From NCBI GenBank assembly GCA_016720745.1, contig JADKKA010000019.1, positions 496,001-560,000 of the forward strand: DNA of 64,000 nucleotides, written 5' to 3'. A program made the position numbers and the translations under genes. Under the pieces are notes generated by a model. That model searched no databases, was not told the origin of the DNA, and saw nothing but the letters and a program-made list of their open reading frames with translations. This DNA is from Chitinophagaceae bacterium. Its GTDB lineage: Bacteria; Bacteroidota; Bacteroidia; Chitinophagales; Chitinophagaceae. Of this stretch, positions 24,098 through 33,688 are shown in pieces (the stretch's first letter is position 1; every line of letters starts with the position of its first letter).

Positions 24098-25135
24098 TTA
24101 TTTTGAAGCGTCTTTTCGAAGCGAGGATTTCCGGATGATCAGGTCGGAGCGGACCACGATGGTGTTGGTGGTTTTGATATTGGATACTCCCAATAGATGA
24201 CCGATCAGGTTGCGGGCAGCGATTTCTCCGAGTTCAATACCGGGATAGTCGATGGTGGTGAGCTGTGGCTCAATGATCTTACTGATGGCATCGTTATTGA
24301 AACCCACGATGGCAATATCTTCCGGGATGCGGATGCCATTTTCTTTCAGCGTGCGCATGCAAACGGCGGCGGAGAAATCATTGGTGATAAAGGCGCCATC
24401 GGGCATGGGTTTCATCTTCATGATTTCAATAGCTGCTTCCCGACCGCATTGCTCACTCAGGTCCTTGATCAGGACCAGTTTTTTTTCATAATGAATCCCG
24501 TTATCGTACAAGGCGTCAGTATATCCTTTATGACGCTGGGCATAAACGTTTCTTTTCAGGTTGGCAGTGACCAGTACAATTTTTTTGCAGCCCTGCTGGA
24601 TCAGGTGCTGGGTAGCCTGGTAGCCGCATTTATAATTATCAATCACCACCTTGGTGCTCTCCGTATTCTCTTCCACCCGGTCAAAGAAGATCACGGGAAT
24701 TCCTTTTTCTTCAAAGGGTTTATAATGGGCCAGGTCCTGGGTATCGAATGCGAGTGAGGCAATCAGTCCGTCCACACGTTTATGAAAAAGGTTGGAGGCA
24801 TTGGCTCTTTCTTTGCCGGCGCTTTCGGAGGAGTGGGCAATAATCAGATCATATCCGGCCTCGGTGGTAACTTTTTCAATACCTGCCAGGACGGAAGTGA
24901 TAAAGTTTGAATTCAATTCATGCACGATCACGCCGATGGTATTGGTCTTTTGTTTACGCAGGCTGCTGGCAAATGTATTATGGCGGTACCCAAGTTCCCG
25001 GGCTGCTTCCTGGATGCGTTTCTTGGTGTTCTTGTTGATGGCAGGATGGTCCTGCAGGGCCCGGCTGACCGTGGCGGAGGACAGGGCCAGTTTTTGGGCG
25101 ATATCATATATAGTAACGTCTTTTTTCGTCTTCAT
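24098..25135 (-). CDS. LacI-family transcriptional regulator of the xylan locus
   Basis: The 345-residue regulator has an N-terminal LacI helix-turn-helix (TIYDIAQKLALSSATVSRAL, residues 8-27) and hinge region GYRHNTFASSLR. From residue 63 (TNTIGVIVHELNSNF) it has a periplasmic-binding-like effector domain with the usual VDGLIASLAF, IPVIFFDRV and DGAFITNDFSAAVCM blocks. It is first in the operon with GH67 and the SDR. A perfect TGnAAnCGnTTnCA operator lies two bases before its ATG and a second overlaps the susC promoter. It therefore probably represses itself and the degradative array until a xylan-derived sugar binds. The effector cannot be read from the sequence. Confidence 0.93.
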   Translation of the reverse strand: MKTKKDVTIYDIAQKLALSSATVSRALQDHPAINKNTKKRIQEAARELGYRHNTFASSLRKQKTNTIGVIVHELNSNFITSVLAGIEKVTTEAGYDLIIAHSSESAGKERANASNLFHKRVDGLIASLAFDTQDLAHYKPFEEKGIPVIFFDRVEENTESTKVVIDNYKCGYQATQHLIQQGCKKIVLVTANLKRNVYAQRHKGYTDALYDNGIHYEKKLVLIKDLSEQCGREAAIEIMKMKPMPDGAFITNDFSAAVCMRTLKENGIRIPEDIAIVGFNNDAISKIIEPQLTTIDYPGIELGEIAARNLIGHLLGVSNIKTTNTIVVRSDLIIRKSSLRKDASK

Positions 25136-25137
25136 AC

Positions 25138-25151
25138 TGCAATCGGTTACA
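25138..25151. promoter_or_regulatory. LacI-type operator before lacI
   Basis: TGCAATCGGTTACA fits the LacI/GalR consensus TGnAAnCGnTTnCA at every fixed position. It begins two bases from the lacI start codon and lies downstream of the predicted minus-strand promoter, so bound repressor would block the transcript (autoregulation). Confidence 0.75.
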
Positions 25152-25178
25152 TCGTTTTTTGGTCATTTTGGGCTACTA

Positions 25179-25208
25179 TAAATGTAGGTAAAATGCCTGA
25201 TAATCAAA
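25179..25208 (-). promoter_or_regulatory. Promoter of the lacI-GH67-SDR operon
   Basis: On the minus strand TTTG (25208-25205), 18 bases, TACATTTA (25186-25179) is a close match to the Bacteroidota consensus. It lies 44 bases before the ATG. Confidence 0.5.
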
Positions 25209-25344
25209 AGGCTTTATTCTTTTTTGCCGCATTTTCATAGGGAGAATGGGGAAGCTTCGGGATACTCCGGGCCTTCCTTAAAAGAATCGGCGAAGCTCAG
25301 GGAGTCGGGTATGATGCAAAATCAGGCTGTGGAATAAAAATTTC

Positions 25345-25358
25345 TGCAATCGGTTGCA
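25345..25358. promoter_or_regulatory. LacI-type operator at the susC promoter
   Basis: TGCAATCGGTTGCA is a near-perfect palindrome matching TGnAAnCGnTTnCA fully. It covers the -33 element of the predicted susC promoter, the position expected for repression. Confidence 0.8.
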
Positions 25359-25383
25359 ATTTTAAAATATTCTCCTATATTCG
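25353..25383 (+). promoter_or_regulatory. Promoter of the plus-strand xylan array
   Basis: GTTG (25353-25356), 19 bases, TATATTCG (25376-25383) fits TTTG-N19-TAnnTTTG with one mismatch in each element. The start site should be near 25390, leaving a leader of about 185 bases before the susC ATG. Confidence 0.6.
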
Positions 25384-25576
25384 TTTCAGGATGATACAGG
25401 ACGGTTATGTATTATCCCCTCAACCCGCCTGCTGCTATATGAAAAATTGGAAACCATTCTTCCCTTTTTTGATGTCCCGTTCTGCGGATATTATTCCTGT
25501 TTTCCCAATGAATGATGCTGATCATGCGCAATGCCCTGCAGGCCCTGCTGAATTTGTCATTTCCAAAAACAGACAT

Positions 25577-28500
25577 ATGAAACAAACTGCAAAAACAACC
25601 AAACGACTGCTGCGGTTTTTGGTCCTGGTCCAGTTCCTGATGCTGACCAGCCAACTAATCGCGCAAAACATTACAGTAAAAGGCCGGGTGCTCAAGGATG
25701 ACGGGCAACCGGTGCAAGGTGCCTCCGTTTTACTCAAGGGCACCAATGCCGGAACCACAACCGATGCAGATGGTAATTTTTCCATCAGTGCTGCCAACGG
25801 TTCGGTGATTGTTATTTCAAGTGTTGGGTTTCTTACTCAGGAAATAACTGTTTCCGGTTCCGATCTGAAAGTTCAGCTTGCCAGCGACAGCAAGAGCATG
25901 GGCGAGGTGATCGTAGTAGGATATGGATCACAACGGAAGCGTGATGTTACCGGGGCTGTTACCACAGTAACCGGTGCCACTTTGCGGGAGGTACCGTCTC
26001 CCAATCTGCTGAACCAGTTGAAAGGACGTGCAGCAGGTGTAACAATCATCAGTAATGGTGCCACTCCCGGCTCACAGGGTCAGATCAGGATCAGGGGTAA
26101 TCGCTCCCTGACCACCAGTTCCGGAGCAAGTGATGCACTGGATGGCCCATTAGTAGTGGTGGATGGAATTCCTTTTGGGGGATTAAATGATATCAACCCT
26201 GATGATATTGCCAGTGTGGAAATTTTGAAAGACGCTTCTGCTACAGCCATTTTCGGATCAAGAGGTGCTGGTGGTGTTATTCTCGTTACAACCAAAAGAG
26301 GCAGAACAGGCAAAGCAGTTATTTCATATGATGGCTACCATGGTGTTACTAAAATCATGGGCCAATACAATGTAATGAACGGAACTGAGTACGCACAGTT
26401 TAAAGCGGATGCAGCCAAATATAACAGGACAAGTCCTGGTAATTCAGGATATGCGCTGACTCCTAAAGAACAGGCAGCACTGGCAGCCGGAATTTCTACA
26501 GACTGGCAGAGCCTGATTTATACACCAGGTTTCATGACAAATCATCAGATAGGTTTACAGGGTGGAGTAGAGAATACCCAATATGCACTGGGCCTGGGTT
26601 ATTTTAATGAAACAGGTATTATACCGGAGCAGGATTTTCAGCGTTTCACGATCCGCGCTACGATTGATCAGAAAATTGGTAAGCACATAAAGATTGGTTT
26701 AAATTCATTGAATACACTTAGCTACCAGAATAACCCTGGTGGTGGTGGCGTTCCTGGTGGTCTGGTAAGACTGACACCATTGGCCAGTCCTTATAATGCA
26801 GATGGAACTGTCAACCTGTTCCCCGCAGAAGGTTCCATTGATGCGGCTCAGGTGAGTCCGCTGACCATCAAAACGAAAAAAAGCTCATCATTATCACGCA
26901 CAAGATCTTTGAGGTCATTTAACAGTCTTTATGCTGAAGTAAATATCCTGCCCGGTCTGCGATATCGTTTTAATGCGGGTCTGAATATCAGCCAGTCTGG
27001 TTTTAACAGATACAACGGTCCGCTTACTTATTACAATACAGCAACCGTACAATCATCTTCCAGTGCTGAAATCGTAAACACTGAATTCTGGAATTACAAC
27101 TTCCAGCACCTGGTGTATTATGATAAAACATTTGCACAGAAACATAAAATCGGATTTACCGGTTTATTTGAAGTGACCAAGGATCATTCACTGGGAAGCC
27201 GTTTCAGTGTAACCGGGGTACCTGCTGATTATATCAGGACCTCTAATTTTTCACTCGCTTCCGGTCAGCCTGTAGCGAATTCAGACTTCGGAAACAGTTT
27301 TGCTGAAACCGGACTGGTGTCTTTCATGGGAAGATTTAATTATGCCTTTGATAGCAAGTATCTCTTCACCTTTACTTTGAGAAGGGACGGTTCTTCCACT
27401 TTATCTCCCGGTAACCAGTATTTCAACTATCCGGCAATCGGTTTGGGATGGAATATCTCTGATGAAAAATTCATGAGTGGACTGGATTTTGTAAATGATT
27501 TAAAATTAAGAGGAGGCTGGGGCGTTTCCGGTAACAGGAACGTGGGTGCTTATCAAACCCTGGGTGGACTTTCAGCCGGTTATTATAATTTCGGAACCAG
27601 TGGTGCCGGTCAGCAGTTGGGATATATTGTAACCAATCTGCCAGCACCTGATCTGGGATGGCAATCCACTTCACAGTTTGATATTGGTCTGGAATTCGGA
27701 TTGTGGAATAAAAGACTCACCGGTTCTATCGATTATTATCACCAGAAAACCAAGGATATCCTCCTGAGTGTACTGCTTCCGCCCAGTAATGGAGCCGGAT
27801 CTACATTGAAAAATCTCGGAAAAACTGAAGGCAAGGGTCTTGAAATTTCCCTTTCTTACGACATCTTCCGGAATTCAAAAGGATTCAACTGGAGTACAGA
27901 TCTGATCTACTTCTTTAACAGGGAAAAAATTACCCAGTTAACCAAACCAGAAGAGAAAGCCAATATTGCCAATGGCTGGTTTGTAGGTCAGCCGCTTACT
28001 GTTATATATGATGTGAAGAAAATCGGAATCTGGCAAACAAGTGATGTAGGCCGCGGTCTTACACAACAAACATCACCTGCGCAGTTCCCCGGACAGATCC
28101 GTGTGGAAGACGTGGATGGTAACAATAAGATTGATGCAAATGATCGCCAGGTCCTTGGTAATTTCCAGCCTAAATGGGAAGGAGGAATCACCAACAGATT
28201 TAATTACAAAAATTTTGATTTCTCTTTTGTTATCTATGCCCGGATGGGTATGAAAGTACTCGTTCCTTATCTTACCGGTAACTCTACTGGTTCTGGAGGT
28301 TTTGCCTTCTTTAACCAAAGCCGCGTGAATCAGGTGAAAGTGGATTACTGGACAGATACCAATCCAACCAATGCATTCCCGGCGCCTGATGCCAATAGTG
28401 CCGTACAATGGTTTGGTTCTACACTTGGCTACTACGATGGTTCTTTTGTAAAATGCAGAAGTATCAATTTTGGTTACACTTTCAGCAACAACCTGATTAA

Positions 28501-28738
28501 AAAAATCGGGGCCAGTTCTGCAAGGGTTTATATCAATGCCACAAATCCTTTTATCATTTACTCTCCATTGGTAAGGGATGATCTGGCATTGGATCCGGAA
28601 GGAAACAGTTACGCAGGGACCGGTACACTGAATCCGCAAGGTGCCAGTGAACGTGGTACACCCGAGCGTCAGATTGCGGTTAACATGAATAACCCTCCGG
28701 TAAGACAATTCACATTTGGTGTAAACCTTAAATTTTAA
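25577..28738 (+). CDS. susC: SusC-family TonB-dependent outer-membrane transporter
   Basis: The 1053-residue product from ATG 25577 begins a signal peptide ending TSQLIAQ; 62 upstream codons have no signal-like character and are taken as leader. Residues about 31-110 form a carboxypeptidase-regulatory-like domain (GRVLKDDGQPVQGASVLLKGT). The plug follows (VGYGSQRKRDVTGAV, IRIRGNRSL, FGSRGAGGVILVTTKRG), then the 22-strand barrel to the C-terminal FTFGVNLKF. It imports oligosaccharides across the outer membrane with TonB energy, as a lidded complex with the SusD protein encoded 11 bases downstream. From context the ligand is an (arabino)xylo-oligosaccharide. It is the first gene of the LacI-controlled array. 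Confidence 0.95.
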   Translation: MKQTAKTTKRLLRFLVLVQFLMLTSQLIAQNITVKGRVLKDDGQPVQGASVLLKGTNAGTTTDADGNFSISAANGSVIVISSVGFLTQEITVSGSDLKVQLASDSKSMGEVIVVGYGSQRKRDVTGAVTTVTGATLREVPSPNLLNQLKGRAAGVTIISNGATPGSQGQIRIRGNRSLTTSSGASDALDGPLVVVDGIPFGGLNDINPDDIASVEILKDASATAIFGSRGAGGVILVTTKRGRTGKAVISYDGYHGVTKIMGQYNVMNGTEYAQFKADAAKYNRTSPGNSGYALTPKEQAALAAGISTDWQSLIYTPGFMTNHQIGLQGGVENTQYALGLGYFNETGIIPEQDFQRFTIRATIDQKIGKHIKIGLNSLNTLSYQNNPGGGGVPGGLVRLTPLASPYNADGTVNLFPAEGSIDAAQVSPLTIKTKKSSSLSRTRSLRSFNSLYAEVNILPGLRYRFNAGLNISQSGFNRYNGPLTYYNTATVQSSSSAEIVNTEFWNYNFQHLVYYDKTFAQKHKIGFTGLFEVTKDHSLGSRFSVTGVPADYIRTSNFSLASGQPVANSDFGNSFAETGLVSFMGRFNYAFDSKYLFTFTLRRDGSSTLSPGNQYFNYPAIGLGWNISDEKFMSGLDFVNDLKLRGGWGVSGNRNVGAYQTLGGLSAGYYNFGTSGAGQQLGYIVTNLPAPDLGWQSTSQFDIGLEFGLWNKRLTGSIDYYHQKTKDILLSVLLPPSNGAGSTLKNLGKTEGKGLEISLSYDIFRNSKGFNWSTDLIYFFNREKITQLTKPEEKANIANGWFVGQPLTVIYDVKKIGIWQTSDVGRGLTQQTSPAQFPGQIRVEDVDGNNKIDANDRQVLGNFQPKWEGGITNRFNYKNFDFSFVIYARMGMKVLVPYLTGNSTGSGGFAFFNQSRVNQVKVDYWTDTNPTNAFPAPDANSAVQWFGSTLGYYDGSFVKCRSINFGYTFSNNLIKKIGASSARVYINATNPFIIYSPLVRDDLALDPEGNSYAGTGTLNPQGASERGTPERQIAVNMNNPPVRQFTFGVNLKF

Positions 28739-28749
28739 ATCTTACAACA

Positions 28750-30561
28750 ATGAAAAAGATAATATTATTACTGATCCCCGGCTTAACGCTTGTCGGTTCA
28801 GGTTGTAAAAAAGTACTGGAAGAAAACCCTGAGTCGATCATTGTTCCTTCCTATTTTAATACGCCTTCCGGCGTTCTGGGAGGAATCGCGGGTGTATATA
28901 ATGACATCAGATCCCAATGGGGCACTGAAGGTTTTACCAATGAAATGCAGGCGGGTACCGACGAATTTATCCAGGGTGTAAGCTCTGGTGGTGCTACTTC
29001 GCATACCTATAATGGTTTGAACGGAAGTAATTTCGGCTCTGCATGGAGTGTGGCCTTCCAGGATATCAATACCCTCAATGGTGTATTGAAGTATGGTCAG
29101 ACCATTGATCTTCCGGATGCCACCAGGAAACAATACCTCGCACAGGCTAAGTTCCTCCGGGCATTCTGGTATTTCTACCTGGTTCAGACCTTTGGTGATG
29201 TTCCTTTACATACGGAATTTATCACTACGGCATCACAGGCAGCTTCCCGTCAACCCGTGTCTGAAGTATATAAGCTGATCATTCAGGACCTTACTGATGC
29301 TGCAGCTGATTTGCCGAATACACCCACTTCACCTTTCCTGGGTAAACCGGCCACAAAACCAGTGGCGCAGTTTCTGTTGGCCAAGGCTTTACTTACCAGA
29401 GGATGGTTGACCAATTCGTCAGCAGATTTCACTCAGGCTGCAACTATTTGTGCTTCTATCATTGCCAGTAAGTCCACTTATGGATTGGATCTTTGGGCGG
29501 ATTTCGGTGATGCGTTTGTGCCTGCCAATGATTATGGTAAAGAAACCATGTTTGTTAGTGATCACTCCATTGATCCGAAATACGGTTATTATGCCGTAGG
29601 TGGTGGTGCCAGTGGTGGTGCTGCACAAAACCTGTCACCCTGGTTTACCAACTGGAATTATCCCAATAACAGTGGAGTAAATTCATTTAAAAATGGTTCC
29701 GGTGTATTGATCAACAGCGGTACATCCGGTATGATCCGTGATTCTTATTACGGACGTCCTTATATCAGAATGCGTCCCAACAGTTATTTCTGGCCATCAG
29801 GTCCCAACGTAGGTACCAACTATTTCCTTGACCGCGCATTTGTTGACCGGACCAATGATTCAAGATTTGCCAACAGCTTTTATACAGTTTATATTTCTAA
29901 TGTATCAATTACCAATTCAGCAGGCGCTGCCAATAACAGCCGCGGAATTGGGTACACAACAGTAGTAGGTGCAGATACGGCTGTATGGCTTCCCGATTTC
30001 GAAGTGGCCGGGGCTCCCCAATTTATTGGTACAAGACCCTTTAAAGGTATTGTTGCTCCACCCAGTCTCTGGAACAATGGTATTTTCCCGGCGCTGAAGA
30101 AATTCATGGATCCCAGTCGCGGTGCCAACTTCAATGACCCCTCCACCAGACCTTGTGTGTTATATCGTTTTGCTGAAGTTTACCTGATTGCTGCCGAAGC
30201 ATATTACAAAGCAGGAGATAATATCAATGCTGCTGCTATGCTGAATGTGATCAGGCAGAGAGCTGCTTTCAGAAAAACAAATTCACCGGCTCAAAATGCT
30301 ACAGCAGCCACTGCGATGTTAATTACACCTGCACAGGTAACGCTTGACTTTATTCTGGATGAGCGTAGCCGTGAACTGTTTGGTGAATGGCAGAGATGGC
30401 ATGACCTGGTTCGTACAGGATCATTGGTAAGACGTGTTAAAGAATGGAATCCGGAAGCTGGACCGTTTATACAGAATTACCATGCGTTGAGGCCAATTCC
30501 TCAATCGCAGATTGACCGGGTAGTGGAAGGACCTCCATTCCCGCAAAATCCAGGGTATTAA
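28750..30561 (+). CDS. susD: SusD/RagB-family surface glycan-binding lipoprotein
   Basis: The 603-residue product has a lipoprotein signal with C19 in VGSGCKK. The N-terminal SusD-like region (GVLGGIAGVYNDIRSQWG) and TPR-type helices (QYLAQAKFLRAFWYFYLVQTFGDVPL) lead to the C-terminal RagB domain with YRFAEVYLIAAEAYYK, INAAAMLNVIRQRA and LDFILDERSRELFGE. It caps the SusC barrel and binds the glycan at the cell surface. Serine, threonine and asparagine content is high, typical of surface proteins. The 253 bases after the stop hold no gene; an xylB promoter sits at their end. Confidence 0.95.
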   Translation: MKKIILLLIPGLTLVGSGCKKVLEENPESIIVPSYFNTPSGVLGGIAGVYNDIRSQWGTEGFTNEMQAGTDEFIQGVSSGGATSHTYNGLNGSNFGSAWSVAFQDINTLNGVLKYGQTIDLPDATRKQYLAQAKFLRAFWYFYLVQTFGDVPLHTEFITTASQAASRQPVSEVYKLIIQDLTDAAADLPNTPTSPFLGKPATKPVAQFLLAKALLTRGWLTNSSADFTQAATICASIIASKSTYGLDLWADFGDAFVPANDYGKETMFVSDHSIDPKYGYYAVGGGASGGAAQNLSPWFTNWNYPNNSGVNSFKNGSGVLINSGTSGMIRDSYYGRPYIRMRPNSYFWPSGPNVGTNYFLDRAFVDRTNDSRFANSFYTVYISNVSITNSAGAANNSRGIGYTTVVGADTAVWLPDFEVAGAPQFIGTRPFKGIVAPPSLWNNGIFPALKKFMDPSRGANFNDPSTRPCVLYRFAEVYLIAAEAYYKAGDNINAAAMLNVIRQRAAFRKTNSPAQNATAATAMLITPAQVTLDFILDERSRELFGEWQRWHDLVRTGSLVRRVKEWNPEAGPFIQNYHALRPIPQSQIDRVVEGPPFPQNPGY

Positions 30562-30778
30562 ACCATTTGACGAGACAGTAATATCCGCATTTCGGGAGAT
30601 GAGGATCTAGCCCAGAAGCAATCCTCTTCTTCCGGAATTTGGAAGAGTATTTGTTGCTGCAATTCTTATCCATGAGAAATCAGACAGAAATCAATGGATA
30701 CTGGTGCTTTTATTAATTTATCTTAAAATAGGCAGTTATATAGCAATCAAAAAGGAGGGGTGAATTCTTTCATCCTTC

Positions 30779-30809
30779 CTTGTTTTTATTAGCAGAGGCT
30801 TTATTATTG
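30779..30809 (+). promoter_or_regulatory. Possible internal promoter directly before xylB
   Basis: CTTG (30779-30782), 19 bases, TATTATTG (30802-30809) resembles the Bacteroidota consensus with one mismatch per element. The start site would fall at or within a few bases of the xylB ATG (30815), which implies a leaderless or nearly leaderless message. Confidence 0.4.
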
Positions 30810-30814
30810 CAAAT

Positions 30815-32317
30815 ATGCTTTTACTAGGAATCGATATAGGGACTTCATCCGTCAAAGTTTCAGTAGTTGATGCATTAAAACGAACAGTCATTAGTGCTGC
30901 GCAATACCCCGAAACCGAGGCCGATATTATTTCACCGCAACCCGGTTGGGCCGAACAAAGTCCGGATAGCTGGTGGGAATATACCAAGCAGGCTATTCTA
31001 AAATGCAATGCCAGCGGAACCTATGATCCCCTGCAGATTGGCGCCATCGGGATCGCCTACCAAATGCATGGACTGGTGATGGTTGACAGCCAGCAGCATG
31101 TGCTGAGAAACAGTATTATCTGGTGCGATAGCCGGGCCGTTGACATTGGTGACAAGGCATTTGAGGAGATTGGTCCTGATTTTTGTCTGGAACATTTATT
31201 GAACTCCCCCGGAAATTTCACTGCCAGTAAACTGGCCTGGGTCAAAGATGAAGAGCCCCATTTGTATTCAAAGATTGATAAAGTGATGCTGCCTGGTGAT
31301 TTCATTGCGATGAAACTGACGGATCAGATCACTACCACCGCCTCTGCACTCAGCGAAGGTGTTTTTTGGGATTTTAAAAAGGAAGATATCTCAGAAGATA
31401 TATGCACCTATTTCGGTTTTGACAGTAAAATATTTCCAGCCATTGAGCCTGTATTTTCTGTTCATGGATTTATCAAAGGCAGCGTGGCTGCGAGGCTAGG
31501 ACTGGCTAAAGGAATCCCGGTCACTTATAAAGCCGGTGACCAGCCCAATAATGCACTTGCGTTGAATGTGCTGGAGCCGGGCGAAGTGGCGGCCACAGCA
31601 GGCACTTCCGGAGTAGTCTATGCTGTTAGTGATCAGCTGAATTATGATCCGGCTTCCAGAGTCAACAGTTTTGCACATGTGAATCATACGGCTGCTGATA
31701 AAAGACTGGGTGTTCTGCTCTGTATCAATGGTTGCGGAATTACCAATCGCTGGATCAAAAAAATGGCAGCCGGCCCCATGAGTTACGAACAGATGAATGA
31801 GGCCGCCGCCACCATCAAACCCGGTGCCGACGGATTGCAGGTGATCCCCTTTGGAAACGGGGCAGAAAGAATGCTGGGTAACCAGTTAATCGGGGGCGGT
31901 TTGCTGAACCTGGACTATAATATCCATAGTTCCGCACACCTGTTCCGGGCCACACAGGAAGGGATCGCATTTGCCTTCCGGTACGGGATAGATATTATGC
32001 GGGAAAACAATATATTTCCGTCGGTAGTCAGGGCCGGACAGGCCAACATGTTCCTGAGCCCGGTTTTCACCAATGCTTTTGTGAATGCAACCGGTATTCC
32101 GGTTGAGTTGTATGAAGGAGATGGCAGCATTGGTGCCGCTCTCGGTGCGGGAATCGGCGCTGGTTTTTACCAGTCACCAAAAGAAGCTTTTGAAGGAAGA
32201 AAAGCATTGGCTACCATTGAGCCGGAGCCAAACACAATTTATGATGATTTGTATGCGAAATGGAAGGATACATTAATGAATACCATCACCAAAACAAATG
32301 AACTATGTCAGTTTTAA
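30815..32317 (+). CDS. xylB: Xylulokinase
   Basis: The 500-residue FGGY-family kinase phosphorylates D-xylulose to xylulose 5-phosphate in the cytoplasm. The start LLLGIDIGTSSVKV is the N-terminal phosphate-binding motif, so the ATG at 30815 is secure. IAYQMHGLVMVD and IIWCDSRA are xylulokinase blocks, with the substrate Asp in YKAGDQPNNA. AGTSGVVYA and GGGLLNLDY belong to the second domain and its ATP site. The C-terminal GAALGAGIGAGFY is typical. The end overlaps xylA by 13 bases, so translation of the two is coupled. Confidence 0.96.
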   Translation: MLLLGIDIGTSSVKVSVVDALKRTVISAAQYPETEADIISPQPGWAEQSPDSWWEYTKQAILKCNASGTYDPLQIGAIGIAYQMHGLVMVDSQQHVLRNSIIWCDSRAVDIGDKAFEEIGPDFCLEHLLNSPGNFTASKLAWVKDEEPHLYSKIDKVMLPGDFIAMKLTDQITTTASALSEGVFWDFKKEDISEDICTYFGFDSKIFPAIEPVFSVHGFIKGSVAARLGLAKGIPVTYKAGDQPNNALALNVLEPGEVAATAGTSGVVYAVSDQLNYDPASRVNSFAHVNHTAADKRLGVLLCINGCGITNRWIKKMAAGPMSYEQMNEAAATIKPGADGLQVIPFGNGAERMLGNQLIGGGLLNLDYNIHSSAHLFRATQEGIAFAFRYGIDIMRENNIFPSVVRAGQANMFLSPVFTNAFVNATGIPVELYEGDGSIGAALGAGIGAGFYQSPKEAFEGRKALATIEPEPNTIYDDLYAKWKDTLMNTITKTNELCQF

Positions 32318-33660
32318 CAGCCGAACAATCCGTGAATGTGGCAACAGGTAGCATGGAGTATTTTAAAGGGATCGGCAAAATACAATTTGAAGGATTAGAA
32401 TCAAATAACCCGCTTGCTTACCGTTGGTATGATGAAAAAAGAAAAGTGGCCGGTAAGCCCATGAAAGAATGGTTGCGTTTTGCCTGCGCCTACTGGCATA
32501 GTTTCAATGGAAGTGGTGCCGATCCTTTCGGCGAACCCACCCATTTATTTGCCTGGGATAAAAAAGGGGATCCGATTGAAAGAGCAAAAGATAAAGCAGA
32601 TGCCGCCTTTGAATTCATCAGCAAACTCGGACTGCCTTACTATTGTTTCCATGATGTGGATGCCGTGGACTATACCAATGATATTACAGAAAATGAAAGA
32701 AGACTGGCCGCCATCACCGCTTACCTCGGTGAAAAACAAAAACAGAGCGGGGTGAAATTACTCTGGGGCACGGCCAACCTTTTTACCAACAGACGCTATA
32801 TGAACGGCGCTGCTACGAATCCTGATTTTCATGTATTGGCACATGCAGGTGCACAGGTAAAAGCGGCACTGGATGCTACCATTCAGCTGGGAGGGGAGAA
32901 CTATGTTTTCTGGGGCGGAAGAGAAGGTTACATGAGCCTGCTCAATACCAACATGAAAAGGGAGAAAGATCACCTGGCCATGTTCCTGCACAAAGCAAAA
33001 GACTATGCACGCAAAAACGGCTTCACCGGTAAATTCTTTATTGAACCCAAACCCTGTGAGCCCAGCAAACACCAGTATGATTACGATAGTGAAACCGTGA
33101 TTGGTTTTCTGCGGCAGTATGACCTGGCCGCTGACTTCAGTTTAAATATAGAAGTGAATCACGCCACCCTGGCCGGTCACACTTTCGCCCACGAATTACA
33201 GGTGGCAGCCGATACCGGATTCCTGGGAAGCATGGATGCCAACCGGGGCGATTACCAGAACGGATGGGATACGGATCAGTTCCCCAATGATATCAATGAA
33301 CTCACCGAAGCCATGCTGGTGATCCTGGAAGCAGGCGGATTTAATGGTGGGGGTATCAACTTCGATGCAAAAATCAGAAGGAATAGTACGGATCCTGCAG
33401 ATTTATTCTATGCACATATCGGGGGCATCGACAGTTTCGCCCGTGCCCTGATCACAGCAGATACCATCTTACAGCAATCTGATTATAAAAAAATCCGCAC
33501 AGACCGCTATGCCAGCTTCGACAGTGGATCTGGTGCTGCATTTGAACAGGGACAAATGGGCCTGGAAGAATTGCGCACTTATGCTATCGAAAATGGTGAA
33601 CCGCCAGTAGTAAGCGGTAAACAGGAATATCTCGAGAATATCGTGAACAGGTATATCTAA
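32305..33660 (+). CDS. xylA: Xylose isomerase
   Basis: The 451-residue class II xylose isomerase converts D-xylose to D-xylulose. Signature residues are visible: the proton-relay His in YYCFHDVDAVD, VFWGGREGYMSLLNT, the metal-binding Glu in FFIEPKPCEPSKHQYDYD, IEVNHATLAGHTFAHEL and MDANRGDYQNGWDTDQF. The extended N-terminus of about 40 residues (EYFKGIGKIQFEG) marks the class II type. No signal peptide is present. It starts within the end of xylB and is followed after 28 bases by the GH10 gene. Confidence 0.97.
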   Translation: MSVLTAEQSVNVATGSMEYFKGIGKIQFEGLESNNPLAYRWYDEKRKVAGKPMKEWLRFACAYWHSFNGSGADPFGEPTHLFAWDKKGDPIERAKDKADAAFEFISKLGLPYYCFHDVDAVDYTNDITENERRLAAITAYLGEKQKQSGVKLLWGTANLFTNRRYMNGAATNPDFHVLAHAGAQVKAALDATIQLGGENYVFWGGREGYMSLLNTNMKREKDHLAMFLHKAKDYARKNGFTGKFFIEPKPCEPSKHQYDYDSETVIGFLRQYDLAADFSLNIEVNHATLAGHTFAHELQVAADTGFLGSMDANRGDYQNGWDTDQFPNDINELTEAMLVILEAGGFNGGGINFDAKIRRNSTDPADLFYAHIGGIDSFARALITADTILQQSDYKKIRTDRYASFDSGSGAAFEQGQMGLEELRTYAIENGEPPVVSGKQEYLENIVNRYI

Positions 33661-33688
33661 TACAGCAACTTCGTTTCAATATTCAGGT

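Noticed and set aside
25391..25576. An N-terminal extension of 62 codons on SusC.
   Set aside because: It precedes a standard signal peptide starting at 25577 and begins at the predicted transcription start, so it is leader RNA.
30562..30778. Possible terminator between susD and xylB (ctcttcttcc / ggaagag near 30630).
   Set aside because: The stem is interrupted and lacks a T tract; I could not support termination here.
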